A DNA stretch of 40,041 nucleotides from Minisyncoccus sp041663305 (lineage in GTDB: Bacteria; Patescibacteriota; Minisyncoccia; Minisyncoccales; Minisyncoccaceae): assembly GCA_041663305.1 (NCBI GenBank), contig JBAYMT010000009.1, positions 1-40,041 on the forward strand, given 5' to 3'. Under the pieces are notes generated by a model. It was given only the letters and a program-made list of their open reading frames with translations. It ran no database searches and was not told the origin of the DNA. Positions 29,848 to 38,415 of the stretch are shown piece after piece. Made by a program: the position numbers and the translations under genes. The stretch's first letter is position 1. The number at the start of each line of letters is the position of its first letter.

Positions 29848-31239
29848 ATGACAAAAAAAACATTATCAGAACTAAAAAAAACCTACCCAGAATTTTATTA
29901 CAAATCTTTTGGATATAAAGATGATGGTGCTGGCAATCTTGCAATATCGTTTGTTTTTAAAGCAGGGGATATTCTTTTTAAACCAAAAATCACAATTAAA
30001 AATATAGATTCGGCAACATTCTTGAGCCTCAGTAAAAAAACAATCGATAATCTGGTTTTTAATTTGGGCATGATAGAGCTTTTCAGCTATTGGAAAGCTT
30101 TTTGCTCGCCCAAAATAATCGTTGAAGCTGGCTATTTGGATAAAAAACAGATCAATTGGTGGAAAGATATCCTGATAAACGGAATGGGGCAGTACTTTTT
30201 TGAAAATAAGATCGATTTTACGAAAAAAAACTTTCTGGAAATCACTTGCAATGCAACCAGGATTGCTTATCCGACTTCCGGACTGATTAAAGGTTCAGAT
30301 ATATTGCTACCCATAGGGGGAGGAAAGGATTCCGCCGTTTCAATCGAGATATCAAAAAAAACCGGCCACCATATTTCTTGCTTAGTTCTAAATCCTACAA
30401 AAAACTCGTTAAAAATGATAAAGACTGGCAACATTGAAAGCGCAATCGTATGCAAAAGAACCATAGAAAAAAAACTGTTGCAAATGAATCGCGAAGGTTT
30501 CCTCAATGGACACACTCCTTTTGTAGGATATTTATCGTTTTTGTCAGTATTGTGCGCGGTTATTTTTAATAAGAGATATGTCGTTTTTTCAAACGAAAAA
30601 AGCTCAAACGAAGGAAATGTTATTTTTAAGGGTAAGGAAATAAATCACCAATATTCCAAGACTTTTGATTTCGAAAAAAAGTTCAAGGACTATTCCAAAA
30701 AATACTTGGCCTCAGAAATAGAATACTTCAGCCTTTTACGCCCATTATATGAAATACAGATAGCTAGGATTTTTTCTAAAAATCCTCAATATTTCAATAT
30801 TTTCTTGAGTTGCAATGAAGCACAAAAAACATATTCTGGTACACGGAAAAAACTTGGCAAATGGTGCGGAAATTGCTCAAAGTGCCTTTTTGTTTTCATA
30901 ATTCTTTCGCCTTTTTTAAGCAAGCAAGATATGCTCTCAATCTTCAAAAAAGATTTGTTTGAAGACAAAAAACTTATCAAAACAATACAAGAATTAACTG
31001 ACGAAAAAAAGGTAAAGCCTCTTGAATGCGTAGGCACAAGGAACGAATCCGTCATGGGGCTATATCTTAATTGGAAAATAAACAACGCGTTAGGGAAAAA
31101 ACAGCCGGAACTCTTGAGTTATTTCGAAAAAAATATACTGCCCAAATACCCCAACATTGAAGACAAAGCCGACAAGATTTTGAAAAACTGGGATAAGAAT
31201 AATTTTGTCCCCGAAAAATGGAAAGAATATTTTGCCTAA
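29848..31239 (+). CDS. murL: UDP-N-acetyl-alpha-D-muramoyl-L-alanyl-L-glutamate epimerase (MurL)
   Basis: The 463-residue protein has a PP-loop-type nucleotide site, Pro-Ile-Gly-Gly-Gly-Lys-Asp-Ser (155-162). A conserved-looking block Ser-Ser-Asn-Glu-Gly-Asn-Val (252-258) leads into Ile-Asn-His-Gln-Tyr-Ser-Lys-Thr (265-272), and a Cys340-Gly-x-Cys343-x-x-Cys346 knuckle follows. These match what I know of MurL, first described in Xanthomonas. There MurD2 attaches L-Glu to UDP-MurNAc-L-Ala and MurL then inverts it to D-Glu in an ATP-dependent reaction, replacing glutamate racemase MurI. The position, 1 base after mraY and 4 bases before the murD homologue, strongly supports a cell-wall role. 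An alternative reading is a generic PP-loop ATPase of tRNA modification type, which the neighbours make less likely. Confidence 0.85.
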   Translation: MTKKTLSELKKTYPEFYYKSFGYKDDGAGNLAISFVFKAGDILFKPKITIKNIDSATFLSLSKKTIDNLVFNLGMIELFSYWKAFCSPKIIVEAGYLDKKQINWWKDILINGMGQYFFENKIDFTKKNFLEITCNATRIAYPTSGLIKGSDILLPIGGGKDSAVSIEISKKTGHHISCLVLNPTKNSLKMIKTGNIESAIVCKRTIEKKLLQMNREGFLNGHTPFVGYLSFLSVLCAVIFNKRYVVFSNEKSSNEGNVIFKGKEINHQYSKTFDFEKKFKDYSKKYLASEIEYFSLLRPLYEIQIARIFSKNPQYFNIFLSCNEAQKTYSGTRKKLGKWCGNCSKCLFVFIILSPFLSKQDMLSIFKKDLFEDKKLIKTIQELTDEKKVKPLECVGTRNESVMGLYLNWKINNALGKKQPELLSYFEKNILPKYPNIEDKADKILKNWDKNNFVPEKWKEYFA

Positions 31240-31243
31240 TATT

Positions 31244-32560
31244 ATGAAAATTTCTCAACTGAAGAACAAAAAAATAGCCATTGTCGGTCTTGGAATCGAA
31301 GGTATGAACACATATCTATTTTTAAGGAAAAATTTCCCGCAAAAAAAATTGGTGCTAGCCGACAAAAGAACCCTGTCCGGTTTTGATGACAATATCCAAA
31401 AGAAATTAAAAAAGGATAAATATCTTGACTTGTTTCTCGGAAGCGATTATTTGAAAAACCTAAAAGATGCAGAAGTTGTAATAAAAACATCAGGAATGCC
31501 ACTGTTATCGATAAGCAAATTCCTGGCAAGAAGTGCAATAGTCACCAGCCAGATAGAACTCTTTTTAGATAATTGCCCTTCAAAAATAATCGCCATCACG
31601 GGAACAAAAGGTAAAAGCACTACGTCGTCAATAATATATTCCATGCTCAAAGAAGCAAAGATTAAAACGTATCTATTGGGAAACATAGGAACAGCCGCTT
31701 TGTCGTTCTTAGAAAAAGTAAAAAAAACAGACATCGTTGTTTTAGAATTGTCCGCCCATCAGCTCTACAGCCTCAAGAAGAGTCCGGATATTTCAATATT
31801 CCTCAATATTTATCCCGAACACCTTGACTATTATAAAGATTTCAAAGAGTATTTTTTAGCCAAAGCAAATATAGCTTTGCACCAAAAAAAGAACGATTAT
31901 TTTATTTACAATCCTGAAATGAAAGAGATTAAGAGCTTGGCAAAAAAAGTTATCTCAAAAAAAATACCCATCGATCCCAAAAAGTTTAAAAATGAAATCA
32001 AAAAGATCAATCAAAACAACATCACCCACGATTTTAATATTGCAGCTATTCTAGAATTAGCAAAAATACTGAAAATTCCAAATGATACGATTGAAAAGAC
32101 ATTCAGAAGATTTAAACCGTTAGCTCATCGTCTAGAATTTATCGGGGAATATAAGGGGATAAGGTTTTATGATGATTCTATTGCCACAATACCAGAAGCT
32201 GTAATTTTCGCTCTTGATACTTTAGGCCCTGATGTCGAAACGCTGATTGCCGGAGGATTAAACAGGGGAATAAAATTTGATAAAATAGCTAAAAGGATTA
32301 TTAATAGCAATATCAAAAATCTCATCCTCTTTCCGGATTCAGGAATAGAAATAAGGAAAGAAATAGAGAATATCGGAAAAAGAAAAGACTTAATATTTTT
32401 TGAAACTCAAGATATGGAAAAAGCAGTCGATTTTGCCTTTAAAAATACCCAAAGAGGTAATATCTGCCTACTGTCTCCGGCATCTCCAAGTTTCAATTTG
32501 TTCAAAGATTATCAAGAAAGGGGCAACGCTTTTAAAAAAGAAATAACCAACAACAAATAA
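31244..32560 (+). CDS. murD: UDP-N-acetylmuramoyl-L-alanine--glutamate ligase (MurD or L-Glu-adding MurD2)
   Basis: Mur ligase of 438 residues. Opening Val-Gly-Leu-Gly-Ile-Glu-Gly-Met-Asn (14-22) is the nucleotide-sugar loop. Gly-Thr-Lys-Gly-Lys-Ser-Thr-Thr (120-127) is the ATP P-loop. Glu-Leu-Ser-Ala-His-Gln-Leu and Asn-Ile-Tyr-Pro-Glu-His-Leu-Asp-Tyr follow. The C-terminal domain has His-Arg-Leu-Glu-Phe, Tyr-Asp-Asp-Ser-Ile-Ala-Thr, a Gly-Gly-Leu-Asn-Arg-Gly loop and Ser-Pro-Ala-Ser-Pro-Ser-Phe-Asn-Leu-Phe. Ordinary MurD adds D-Glu. The adjoining murL suggests this one may add L-Glu (MurD2). The ATG at 31244 is preferred to a TTG at 31205 inside murL, since it gives the family N-terminus and a 4-base spacing. 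Confidence 0.93.
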   Translation: MKISQLKNKKIAIVGLGIEGMNTYLFLRKNFPQKKLVLADKRTLSGFDDNIQKKLKKDKYLDLFLGSDYLKNLKDAEVVIKTSGMPLLSISKFLARSAIVTSQIELFLDNCPSKIIAITGTKGKSTTSSIIYSMLKEAKIKTYLLGNIGTAALSFLEKVKKTDIVVLELSAHQLYSLKKSPDISIFLNIYPEHLDYYKDFKEYFLAKANIALHQKKNDYFIYNPEMKEIKSLAKKVISKKIPIDPKKFKNEIKKINQNNITHDFNIAAILELAKILKIPNDTIEKTFRRFKPLAHRLEFIGEYKGIRFYDDSIATIPEAVIFALDTLGPDVETLIAGGLNRGIKFDKIAKRIINSNIKNLILFPDSGIEIRKEIENIGKRKDLIFFETQDMEKAVDFAFKNTQRGNICLLSPASPSFNLFKDYQERGNAFKKEITNNK

Positions 32561-32592
32561 GGTAAAAAACAAAAAAACAGCAAAGCTATCTT

Positions 32593-33684
32593 ATGGAAAT
32601 CAAAAAACATCCAAATATAATACTTCTTGTCATATCTTTTTTCCTGCTCACGATAGGAATACTTGTTTTGTCTACTGCATCGGCTCCATATTCCATATCC
32701 AGAAACTTACCGGCCAATTTCCTGATAACTCACCAGCTTCTCTACGGAATCCTTCCTGGATTGTTTTTCGCTCTTATCGCTTATTTCATAAACATAGACT
32801 TCATCAAAAAAAACATTTTCATCATTTTTTTTATAGTCTACATCATGATGTGGCTTGTCTTTATTCCTGGATTGAGCCATACAGAATACGGCGCAACAAG
32901 ATGGCTCAACTTGGGACCGTTAGGAGGGTTTCAGCCCTCAGAAGCATTAAAATTGGCAACAATTCTTTATGCCTCGGCCCTTATGTCTGCTAAAAAAAAT
33001 CATAAAGAAAAATTGCAAAGCATACTGATCCTGCTCGCTGCTGTTATCTTAGTTCTTCTTTGTCAATCAAACCTTAGCACAATGATCATTATCGCTTCAC
33101 TTGCAATGACCATCTATTTCGTATCGGGCGCACCGATAAAATATATTGCAAGTATGTGCTCTCTGGCTGCCATTGCCTTCTTCTGCTTTATGATTTTAAG
33201 CCCATACAGACTGGAAAGATGGAAAACATTCCTAAACCCGGAGCTAGACCCCAAAGACAAGGGGTATCATATAGTCCAAGCGCTTATCGCAGTCGGTTCG
33301 GGAGGAATATTCGGTTCGGGACTTGGATTGAGTGAACAAAAATTCGGATTTGTCCCTGAATCGATTTCAGATTCTATTTTCACGATTTATGCCGCCGAAA
33401 CTGGTTTTATCGGATCTATCATCCTGATTTTGTTGTTTGCTTCTTTTACCTATATGGCCTTTCGTATTGCAAAAAAAACCACCGACAATTTTAGCCGATA
33501 CACGGCAATAGGAATTGGAACTTGGATCGGCGTCCAGGCATTTATAAACATTAGCGCAATGACAGGATTGCTTCCTCTCAGCGGAACTCCGTTGCCATTT
33601 CTGACATACGGAAGCTCACATATAATCCTTGAGCTTGTTGCCTGTGGTTTATTGCTAAACATTTCAAAAAATGCTAAATCATAA
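32593..33684 (+). CDS. ftsW: SEDS-family lipid II polymerase / cell division protein FtsW
   Basis: Polytopic membrane protein of 363 residues with about ten helices. SEDS landmarks are Leu-Ser-Thr-Ala-Ser near the first helix, Gly-Ala-Thr-Arg-Trp-Leu (about 98-103) and Phe-Gln-Pro-Ser-Glu-Ala-Leu-Lys (about 114-121). Further on are Gly-Tyr-His-Ile-Val-Gln-Ala-Leu-Ile-Ala-Val-Gly-Ser-Gly-Gly, Phe-Val-Pro-Glu-Ser-Ile-Ser-Asp-Ser-Ile-Phe, and the final Leu-Pro-Phe-Leu-Thr-Tyr-Gly-Ser-Ser. It polymerises glycan strands with a class B PBP; FtsW and RodA are hard to separate by sequence alone. Neighbours murD and murG follow the classical division-and-cell-wall cluster order and favour FtsW. No ftsI, ftsQ or ftsZ is in the window. 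Confidence 0.92.
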   Translation: MEIKKHPNIILLVISFFLLTIGILVLSTASAPYSISRNLPANFLITHQLLYGILPGLFFALIAYFINIDFIKKNIFIIFFIVYIMMWLVFIPGLSHTEYGATRWLNLGPLGGFQPSEALKLATILYASALMSAKKNHKEKLQSILILLAAVILVLLCQSNLSTMIIIASLAMTIYFVSGAPIKYIASMCSLAAIAFFCFMILSPYRLERWKTFLNPELDPKDKGYHIVQALIAVGSGGIFGSGLGLSEQKFGFVPESISDSIFTIYAAETGFIGSIILILLFASFTYMAFRIAKKTTDNFSRYTAIGIGTWIGVQAFINISAMTGLLPLSGTPLPFLTYGSSHIILELVACGLLLNISKNAKS

Positions 33685-33696
33685 TTTGAAAATAAT

Positions 33697-34788
33697 ATGA
33701 AAATGGTTTTAACTGGCGGAGGAACAGGTGGGCACATTTTTCCATTGGTATCTATAGCCAGAAAATTCAAGGAAATTAAAAACGATATAGATATATATTA
33801 TCTTGGGCCAAAAGATAGTTTTGCTCAAAACGCTTTTCGGAGCGAAAATATATCGGTAATAACAATACCTTCTGGCAAAATAAGAAGGTATTTTGGGATT
33901 CAGCCATTTTTCCAAAACCTGATAGATATCTTCATTAAAATACCTTTTGGAATCTTTCGAGCTTATTTTTTGCTTAAAGCATTGAAGCCCGATTTTATTT
34001 TCAGTAAAGGGGGCTACGGATCAATCCCAATAATCATAGCCGGTAAGATGCTGGGGATAGACATATACCTTCATGAGTCCGACTCAATTGCCGGCACGGC
34101 CAATAAGGTTACCGGCGTTTTCGCAAAAAAGATTTTTGTCTCCTTTCCTTTGAATAAGGTAAAAGGACTTCCTGTAAAAAAGCTCATTTTCACAGGAAAT
34201 CCTATTAGAAAAGAATTAACAGAAGGAAATATAGAAAGGGCCAAAAAAATTTTCTCCATATCTCAAAGCAAAAAGCCCATCCTCCTTGTTTTGGGCGGAT
34301 CACAGGGCAGTATTCGGATAAACTCGTTAATTCTTGAAAATCTGGATTATTTGCTTGAAAATTTTGAAATAATACATCAAACTGGAACAGTAGACTACGA
34401 TAGGGTAGTAAGATCGAAAAACAACAAATATCACGTATATAGTTTTTGGGATGAACAGGCAATGGCCGATGCACTAGCCTGCTCTTCGCTTGTAATCGGA
34501 CGATCAGGCGCTGGGACCATTTCAGAAATAGCAGCCAATGGAAAACCGTCTATCTTGATTCCTTTGCCCGAATCAGCCCAAAATCATCAATTGAACAACG
34601 CAACTATCTATGAGCAGTCAGGCGCTTGCATCGTAATTGAAGAAAAACATCTGGATACCGAAATGCTTGTCAAATCAATCGAAAAGATTATGGATCCTTC
34701 AAATATTGGACAATTTTGCTCCTCGGCCAAATATTTCAGTAAATCCGATCCAGCAGAAAAAATAGCCAAAGAAATCCTGACAAAGTAA
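33697..34788 (+). CDS. murG: UDP-N-acetylglucosamine--lipid I N-acetylglucosaminyltransferase
   Basis: GT-B glycosyltransferase that turns lipid I into lipid II at the inner face of the membrane. Loop 1 is Gly-Gly-Gly-Thr-Gly-Gly-His (7-13). Ser-Lys-Gly-Gly-Tyr-Gly-Ser-Ile-Pro is near 108-116 and His-Glu-Ser-Asp-Ser-Ile-Ala-Gly near 126-133. The second G-loop is Leu-Gly-Gly-Ser-Gln-Gly-Ser (about 203-209). Arg-Ser-Gly-Ala-Gly-Thr-Ile-Ser-Glu and Pro-x-Pro-Glu-Ser-Ala-x-Asn-His-Gln form the UDP-GlcNAc site. The length of 363 is standard. It starts 12 bases after ftsW and is followed after 13 bases by gltX. Confidence 0.96.
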   Translation: MKMVLTGGGTGGHIFPLVSIARKFKEIKNDIDIYYLGPKDSFAQNAFRSENISVITIPSGKIRRYFGIQPFFQNLIDIFIKIPFGIFRAYFLLKALKPDFIFSKGGYGSIPIIIAGKMLGIDIYLHESDSIAGTANKVTGVFAKKIFVSFPLNKVKGLPVKKLIFTGNPIRKELTEGNIERAKKIFSISQSKKPILLVLGGSQGSIRINSLILENLDYLLENFEIIHQTGTVDYDRVVRSKNNKYHVYSFWDEQAMADALACSSLVIGRSGAGTISEIAANGKPSILIPLPESAQNHQLNNATIYEQSGACIVIEEKHLDTEMLVKSIEKIMDPSNIGQFCSSAKYFSKSDPAEKIAKEILTK

Positions 34789-34801
34789 ATATTTTAAAAC
34801 A

Positions 34802-36361
34802 ATGACTAACGATTCAGAAAAAATTATCACAAGGTTTGCGCCATCTCCAACCGGTCCGGCGCACATAGGAAGCATTAGGACAGCCTTATTCAACTATTTG
34901 CTCAGCAAAAAACTGGGTGGCTCTTTTATTTTAAGAATAGAAGACACCGATAAGGAAAGATCAAAGGTGGAGTGGGAACATATGCTGATTCGAAGCCTGA
35001 AATGGCTTGGATTTTCATGGGATGAAGGCCCCATAATTGTAGAAGGTCAAGAATCTATTTTTGACAGAACCAACTACAGTATCCGCTATATAGGCAATAA
35101 AGGACCATACAGACAGAGCGAAAGAACCGAAATCTACAAAAAATATCTTCAAAAACTGCTTGACGAAGGACATGCTTATTACTGTTTCTGTACCAAGGAA
35201 GAAATAGAAGCTCAAAAAAATTACCTTATGTCTATTGGAGAATCTCCGGTATACAAAGGAACTTGCCGCAATCTTACAAAAGAAGAAGTGGTCGAAAGAA
35301 TAGAACAAGGGAAAAAATGTGTTATCCGCTTCAAGACTCCAGAAAGTCAAAAAATCAGCTTCGAAGATTTGATAAAAGGAAAAATAACATTTGATACCGA
35401 AACACTCGGAGATTTTGTTATTGCCAAGGATTTAGAAACCCCTCTTTACAATTTTACTTGCATTGTAGATGATTTCGAAATGGCGGTTACGCATGTATTA
35501 AGAGGAGAAGAACATATTTCAAATACGCCCAAGCAAATAGCTATGCTTAATGCTCTAGGTGCAAAACATCCTTTTTATGCTCATATGCCTTTGATATTAG
35601 GACAAGAAAAAAAGAAACTTAGCAAGCGGGACGCCGAAACCTCTCTCGATGAATATTACAAAGACGGATACCTACCAGAAGCTATTATAAACTTTGTAGC
35701 GTTTTTAGGGTGGAATCCGGGAACAGAAAAAGAAATCTATTCAATGAAAGAACTGATTGCTGATTTTTCAATTGAAAAAATTCAAAAATCAGGAGCTGTA
35801 TTCAATCCCGAAAAACTGGACTGGATCAATGGACTATATATAAGGAAAAAGCCTATCGCAGAATTAACCGATTTATGCCTGCCATTTCTTATCGGATCAA
35901 AACTTATCGAGCCATATACCGAAACATCATTCAGAACAACCGATACCCAGCAGATAATAACCAAAAATCGCATCGAAAAAGCAGTTCTGTTATACCAAGA
36001 AAGAATGAAAAAACTTTCAGAAATTTCTGAGTTTATCGATTTTTTATTTAAAAATGAAATCAATTATGAAAAAAGTCTTTTGAAATGGAAAGAGATGACC
36101 GATGAAGAAATCATTTCCTCTCTCAAAATATCAATAGGACTTATATCACATATTGAAGAATTTGAAAAAAGTGAAATAGAAAAAGTTATTTTTGCAGAAG
36201 CTGAAAAAATGCCAAACAGGGGAAACATTTTATGGCCCTTCAGAGTGGCCTTGTCTGGAAAGCAATCTTCAGCCGGCCCTGCAGAAATAGCCGAATTATT
36301 AGGAAAAGAAAAGTGTTTAGACAGGTTAGAGTTAGCAATAAAAAAAATAACATATGCTTAA
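34802..36361 (+). CDS. gltX: Glutamate--tRNA ligase
   Basis: Class Ib synthetase of 519 residues. Motifs: Ala-Pro-Ser-Pro-Thr-Gly-x-Ala-His21-Ile-Gly-Ser (HIGH) and Lys-Lys-Leu-Ser-Lys-Arg (KMSKS, near 270). A Cys-Phe-Cys (about 121-124) with a later Tyr and Cys forms the zinc-binding SWIM-like cluster of bacterial GluRS. Arg-Ile-Glu-Asp-Thr-Asp near 41 binds glutamate. The C-terminal half is the helical anticodon-binding region. With gatC and gatA just downstream, the enzyme is probably non-discriminating and also charges tRNA-Gln with Glu for later amidation. Its last codons overlap the next gene by 8 bases. Confidence 0.96.
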   Translation: MTNDSEKIITRFAPSPTGPAHIGSIRTALFNYLLSKKLGGSFILRIEDTDKERSKVEWEHMLIRSLKWLGFSWDEGPIIVEGQESIFDRTNYSIRYIGNKGPYRQSERTEIYKKYLQKLLDEGHAYYCFCTKEEIEAQKNYLMSIGESPVYKGTCRNLTKEEVVERIEQGKKCVIRFKTPESQKISFEDLIKGKITFDTETLGDFVIAKDLETPLYNFTCIVDDFEMAVTHVLRGEEHISNTPKQIAMLNALGAKHPFYAHMPLILGQEKKKLSKRDAETSLDEYYKDGYLPEAIINFVAFLGWNPGTEKEIYSMKELIADFSIEKIQKSGAVFNPEKLDWINGLYIRKKPIAELTDLCLPFLIGSKLIEPYTETSFRTTDTQQIITKNRIEKAVLLYQERMKKLSEISEFIDFLFKNEINYEKSLLKWKEMTDEEIISSLKISIGLISHIEEFEKSEIEKVIFAEAEKMPNRGNILWPFRVALSGKQSSAGPAEIAELLGKEKCLDRLELAIKKITYA

Positions 36362-36695
36362 AAAAATACTTCTAGTATCTATTGTTTCATCGTTCCTATT
36401 TGTTTATCCTGTTGTTGCCGCTCAAGAGGAAAACAACCAAGACAAACAAAAAGAAACATTCCACCAGAAAATAATCAATCTTTGGAATAACGATGCTGCG
36501 CCATTTTTAAATGGAGTTGTTTGCTCGTTCAAAACAGATGTTTGGGAAAAAACTACGAATTGGCTGGAAAAAAACAGCAATAAAAATCAAAATACCACTC
36601 AGCAAGACCAAAATACTGGCAATAAAGAAAAAGACAAAAAATGCACTTTCTTTGATGCAATTCATCAAGCTTTTACCGGCAAACAAGCAGAATAA
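36354..36695 (+). CDS. Small secreted protein, unknown function
   Basis: A 113-residue protein with a clear signal peptide: Lys-rich start, hydrophobic core (about 5-18) and Val-Val-Ala-Ala cleavage site near residue 22-23. The mature part is hydrophilic, with many Asn, Gln and Lys, a likely amphipathic helix (Lys-Ile-Ile-Asn-Leu-Trp-Asn) and two cysteines (about 57 and 97) that could form a disulfide outside the cell. The stretch about 74-92 is low in complexity. The start overlaps the gltX end by 8 bases, so translation is coupled to gltX, and gatC follows after 19 bases. Why a secreted protein sits among tRNA-charging genes is unexplained. The strong overlap argues that it is real. Confidence 0.75.
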   Translation: MLKKILLVSIVSSFLFVYPVVAAQEENNQDKQKETFHQKIINLWNNDAAPFLNGVVCSFKTDVWEKTTNWLEKNSNKNQNTTQQDQNTGNKEKDKKCTFFDAIHQAFTGKQAE

Positions 36696-36714
36696 AAATT
36701 AATTAAAGTTATAT

Positions 36715-37002
36715 ATGATTTCTGAAGAAGAAATAAGAAGTATCGCCAACCTGGCTTATCTGAAAATCAACGACAACGAAATCGAACAACTGAGAAGCGA
36801 CTTCTCTTCAATTTTGGAATATATGGACAAGCTTAACGAAATCGATACCTCAAAAATAAGCGGGACATCAAATCTTTCCAAAACCGAAAATGTCGATAGG
36901 GAAGACATTTCAAAAAGATTTGATAAGGATCTTTTAATAGGTTCTATGCCTAAGCAGAAAAATGGCTATTTAGAAGTTAAAAAAGTGCTTTACAATGATT
37001 AA
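36715..37002 (+). CDS. gatC: Aspartyl/glutamyl-tRNA amidotransferase subunit C
   Basis: Small subunit of GatCAB, 95 residues, which stabilises GatA. It opens with the family pattern Ile-Ser-Glu-Glu-Glu-Ile-Arg-x-Ile-Ala-x-Leu-Ala (2-14), followed by Phe-Ser-x-Ile-Leu-Glu-Tyr-Met-Asp-Lys-Leu (about 31-41) and a loop leading to Arg-Glu-Asp. It overlaps gatA by 8 bases, which indicates translational coupling. Confidence 0.93.
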   Translation: MISEEEIRSIANLAYLKINDNEIEQLRSDFSSILEYMDKLNEIDTSKISGTSNLSKTENVDREDISKRFDKDLLIGSMPKQKNGYLEVKKVLYND

Positions 37003-38410
37003 TCTCACCATAAAACAAGCCCAAAAAGGTCTTCAAGAAAAAACTTTTTCCGCAAAAGAACTTACTGAAAGTTATCTGAACCAAATAAAAGAAAAAGATA
37101 AAGATATCAATGCATACCTTTCAGTATGCGAAAAACTGGCCATTTCACAAGCAGAAGAGATTGATAAAAAAATCTCTAAGGGCGAACCTTTATCGGGCAT
37201 TGCCGGAATTCCTTGCGCAATCAAGGATAATATAATGATAAAAGGTGAAAAATGCACTGCCGCCTCAAAAATACTTGAAAACTACACTGCAATTTATGAT
37301 GCAACCGTTATTCAAAAACTAAAGGAAGCCGGAGCAGTGTTTCTTGGAAAAACAAACTTAGACGAGTTTGCAATGGGAGGTTCTTGCGAAAAATCAGCCT
37401 TCTTTCCCACCAAAAACCCTCACGACTTAGAAAGAGTGCCGGGAGGATCGTCAGGCGGCTCAGCTGCCGCAGTCGCTAGCGATATGGCTGTTTATGCCTT
37501 AGGCTCGGACACAGGCGGATCTATCCGTCAGCCAGCATCTTTTTGCGGCATTGTAGGAATGAAACCCACATACGGAGCAGTTTCAAGATACGGACTTATT
37601 GCCTACGCATCATCACTGGATCAAATTGGCCCAATGGGAAAAACGGTTGAAGATTGTGAAACTATATTCAACGTAATAAAAGGCTCAGATAAGCTGGATT
37701 CAACAAGTACCGATTTTGAAATAAACGAAAACAAGAAAGAAAAATTACGCATTGGTGTGCCAAAAGAATATTTTGGAGAAGGATTAGACAAAGAAATAGA
37801 AGATTCTATAAAAAAAGCTATTAATTATTATCAAGCATCTGAAGCAGAAATTATCGAAATTAATCTTCCTCATACCGAATATGTAGTTTCTTGTTATTAC
37901 ATAATTGCTCTAGCTGAAGCAAGCGCCAATCTAGCCAGATTTGATGGTCTTAAATATGGAAAAGATAGCAAGCTGGAAAATCCGCAATCAATTAACGAAT
38001 TATATTTTGAAAATAGGACCAATAATTTTGGCGCCGAAGTAAGAAAAAGGATTATGATAGGCACCTACACTCTCTCATCGGGATACTACGACGCATATTA
38101 CAAGAAAGCTCTCCAAGTCCGAACACTTATAAAGCAAGATTTCGAAAAAGCATTTGAAAACGTTGATATTATTGTGGGACCAGCTTCTCCTTGTTTGCCG
38201 TTCAAAACAGGGGAAATGAATAACGATCCTCTGGCAATGTATTTAGCCGATATTTATACAGCCCCTCTAAACTTAGCCGGATTACCAGGAATTTCAGTGC
38301 CTTGCGGAAAATCAAAAACAGGATTGCCTATTGGTTTGCAGATTACAGCCCCTTCTTTCTGTGAAAAAAGACTTTTTGATGCCGCAAAAATAATCGAACA
38401 AAAAACCTAA
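36995..38410 (+). CDS. gatA: Glutamyl-tRNA(Gln)/aspartyl-tRNA(Asn) amidotransferase subunit A
   Basis: Amidase-signature enzyme that releases ammonia from glutamine for GatB. The catalytic triad is visible: Lys77 (Ala-Ile-Lys-Asp-Asn), Ser152 in Gly-Gly-Ser-Ser-Gly-Gly-Ser (150-156) and the nucleophile Ser176 in Asp-Thr-Gly-Gly-Ser-Ile-Arg-Gln-Pro. The length of 471 is standard. gatB, needed for the complex, is not in the window and must lie elsewhere. Together with gltX the set supports indirect synthesis of Gln-tRNA(Gln). Confidence 0.97.
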   Translation: MINLTIKQAQKGLQEKTFSAKELTESYLNQIKEKDKDINAYLSVCEKLAISQAEEIDKKISKGEPLSGIAGIPCAIKDNIMIKGEKCTAASKILENYTAIYDATVIQKLKEAGAVFLGKTNLDEFAMGGSCEKSAFFPTKNPHDLERVPGGSSGGSAAAVASDMAVYALGSDTGGSIRQPASFCGIVGMKPTYGAVSRYGLIAYASSLDQIGPMGKTVEDCETIFNVIKGSDKLDSTSTDFEINENKKEKLRIGVPKEYFGEGLDKEIEDSIKKAINYYQASEAEIIEINLPHTEYVVSCYYIIALAEASANLARFDGLKYGKDSKLENPQSINELYFENRTNNFGAEVRKRIMIGTYTLSSGYYDAYYKKALQVRTLIKQDFEKAFENVDIIVGPASPCLPFKTGEMNNDPLAMYLADIYTAPLNLAGLPGISVPCGKSKTGLPIGLQITAPSFCEKRLFDAAKIIEQKT

Positions 38411-38415
38411 ATCGG

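Noticed and set aside
31205..31243. Upstream TTG start for murD
   Set aside because: It would overlap murL by 35 bases and add residues absent from Mur ligases. The ATG at 31244 gives the normal N-terminus.
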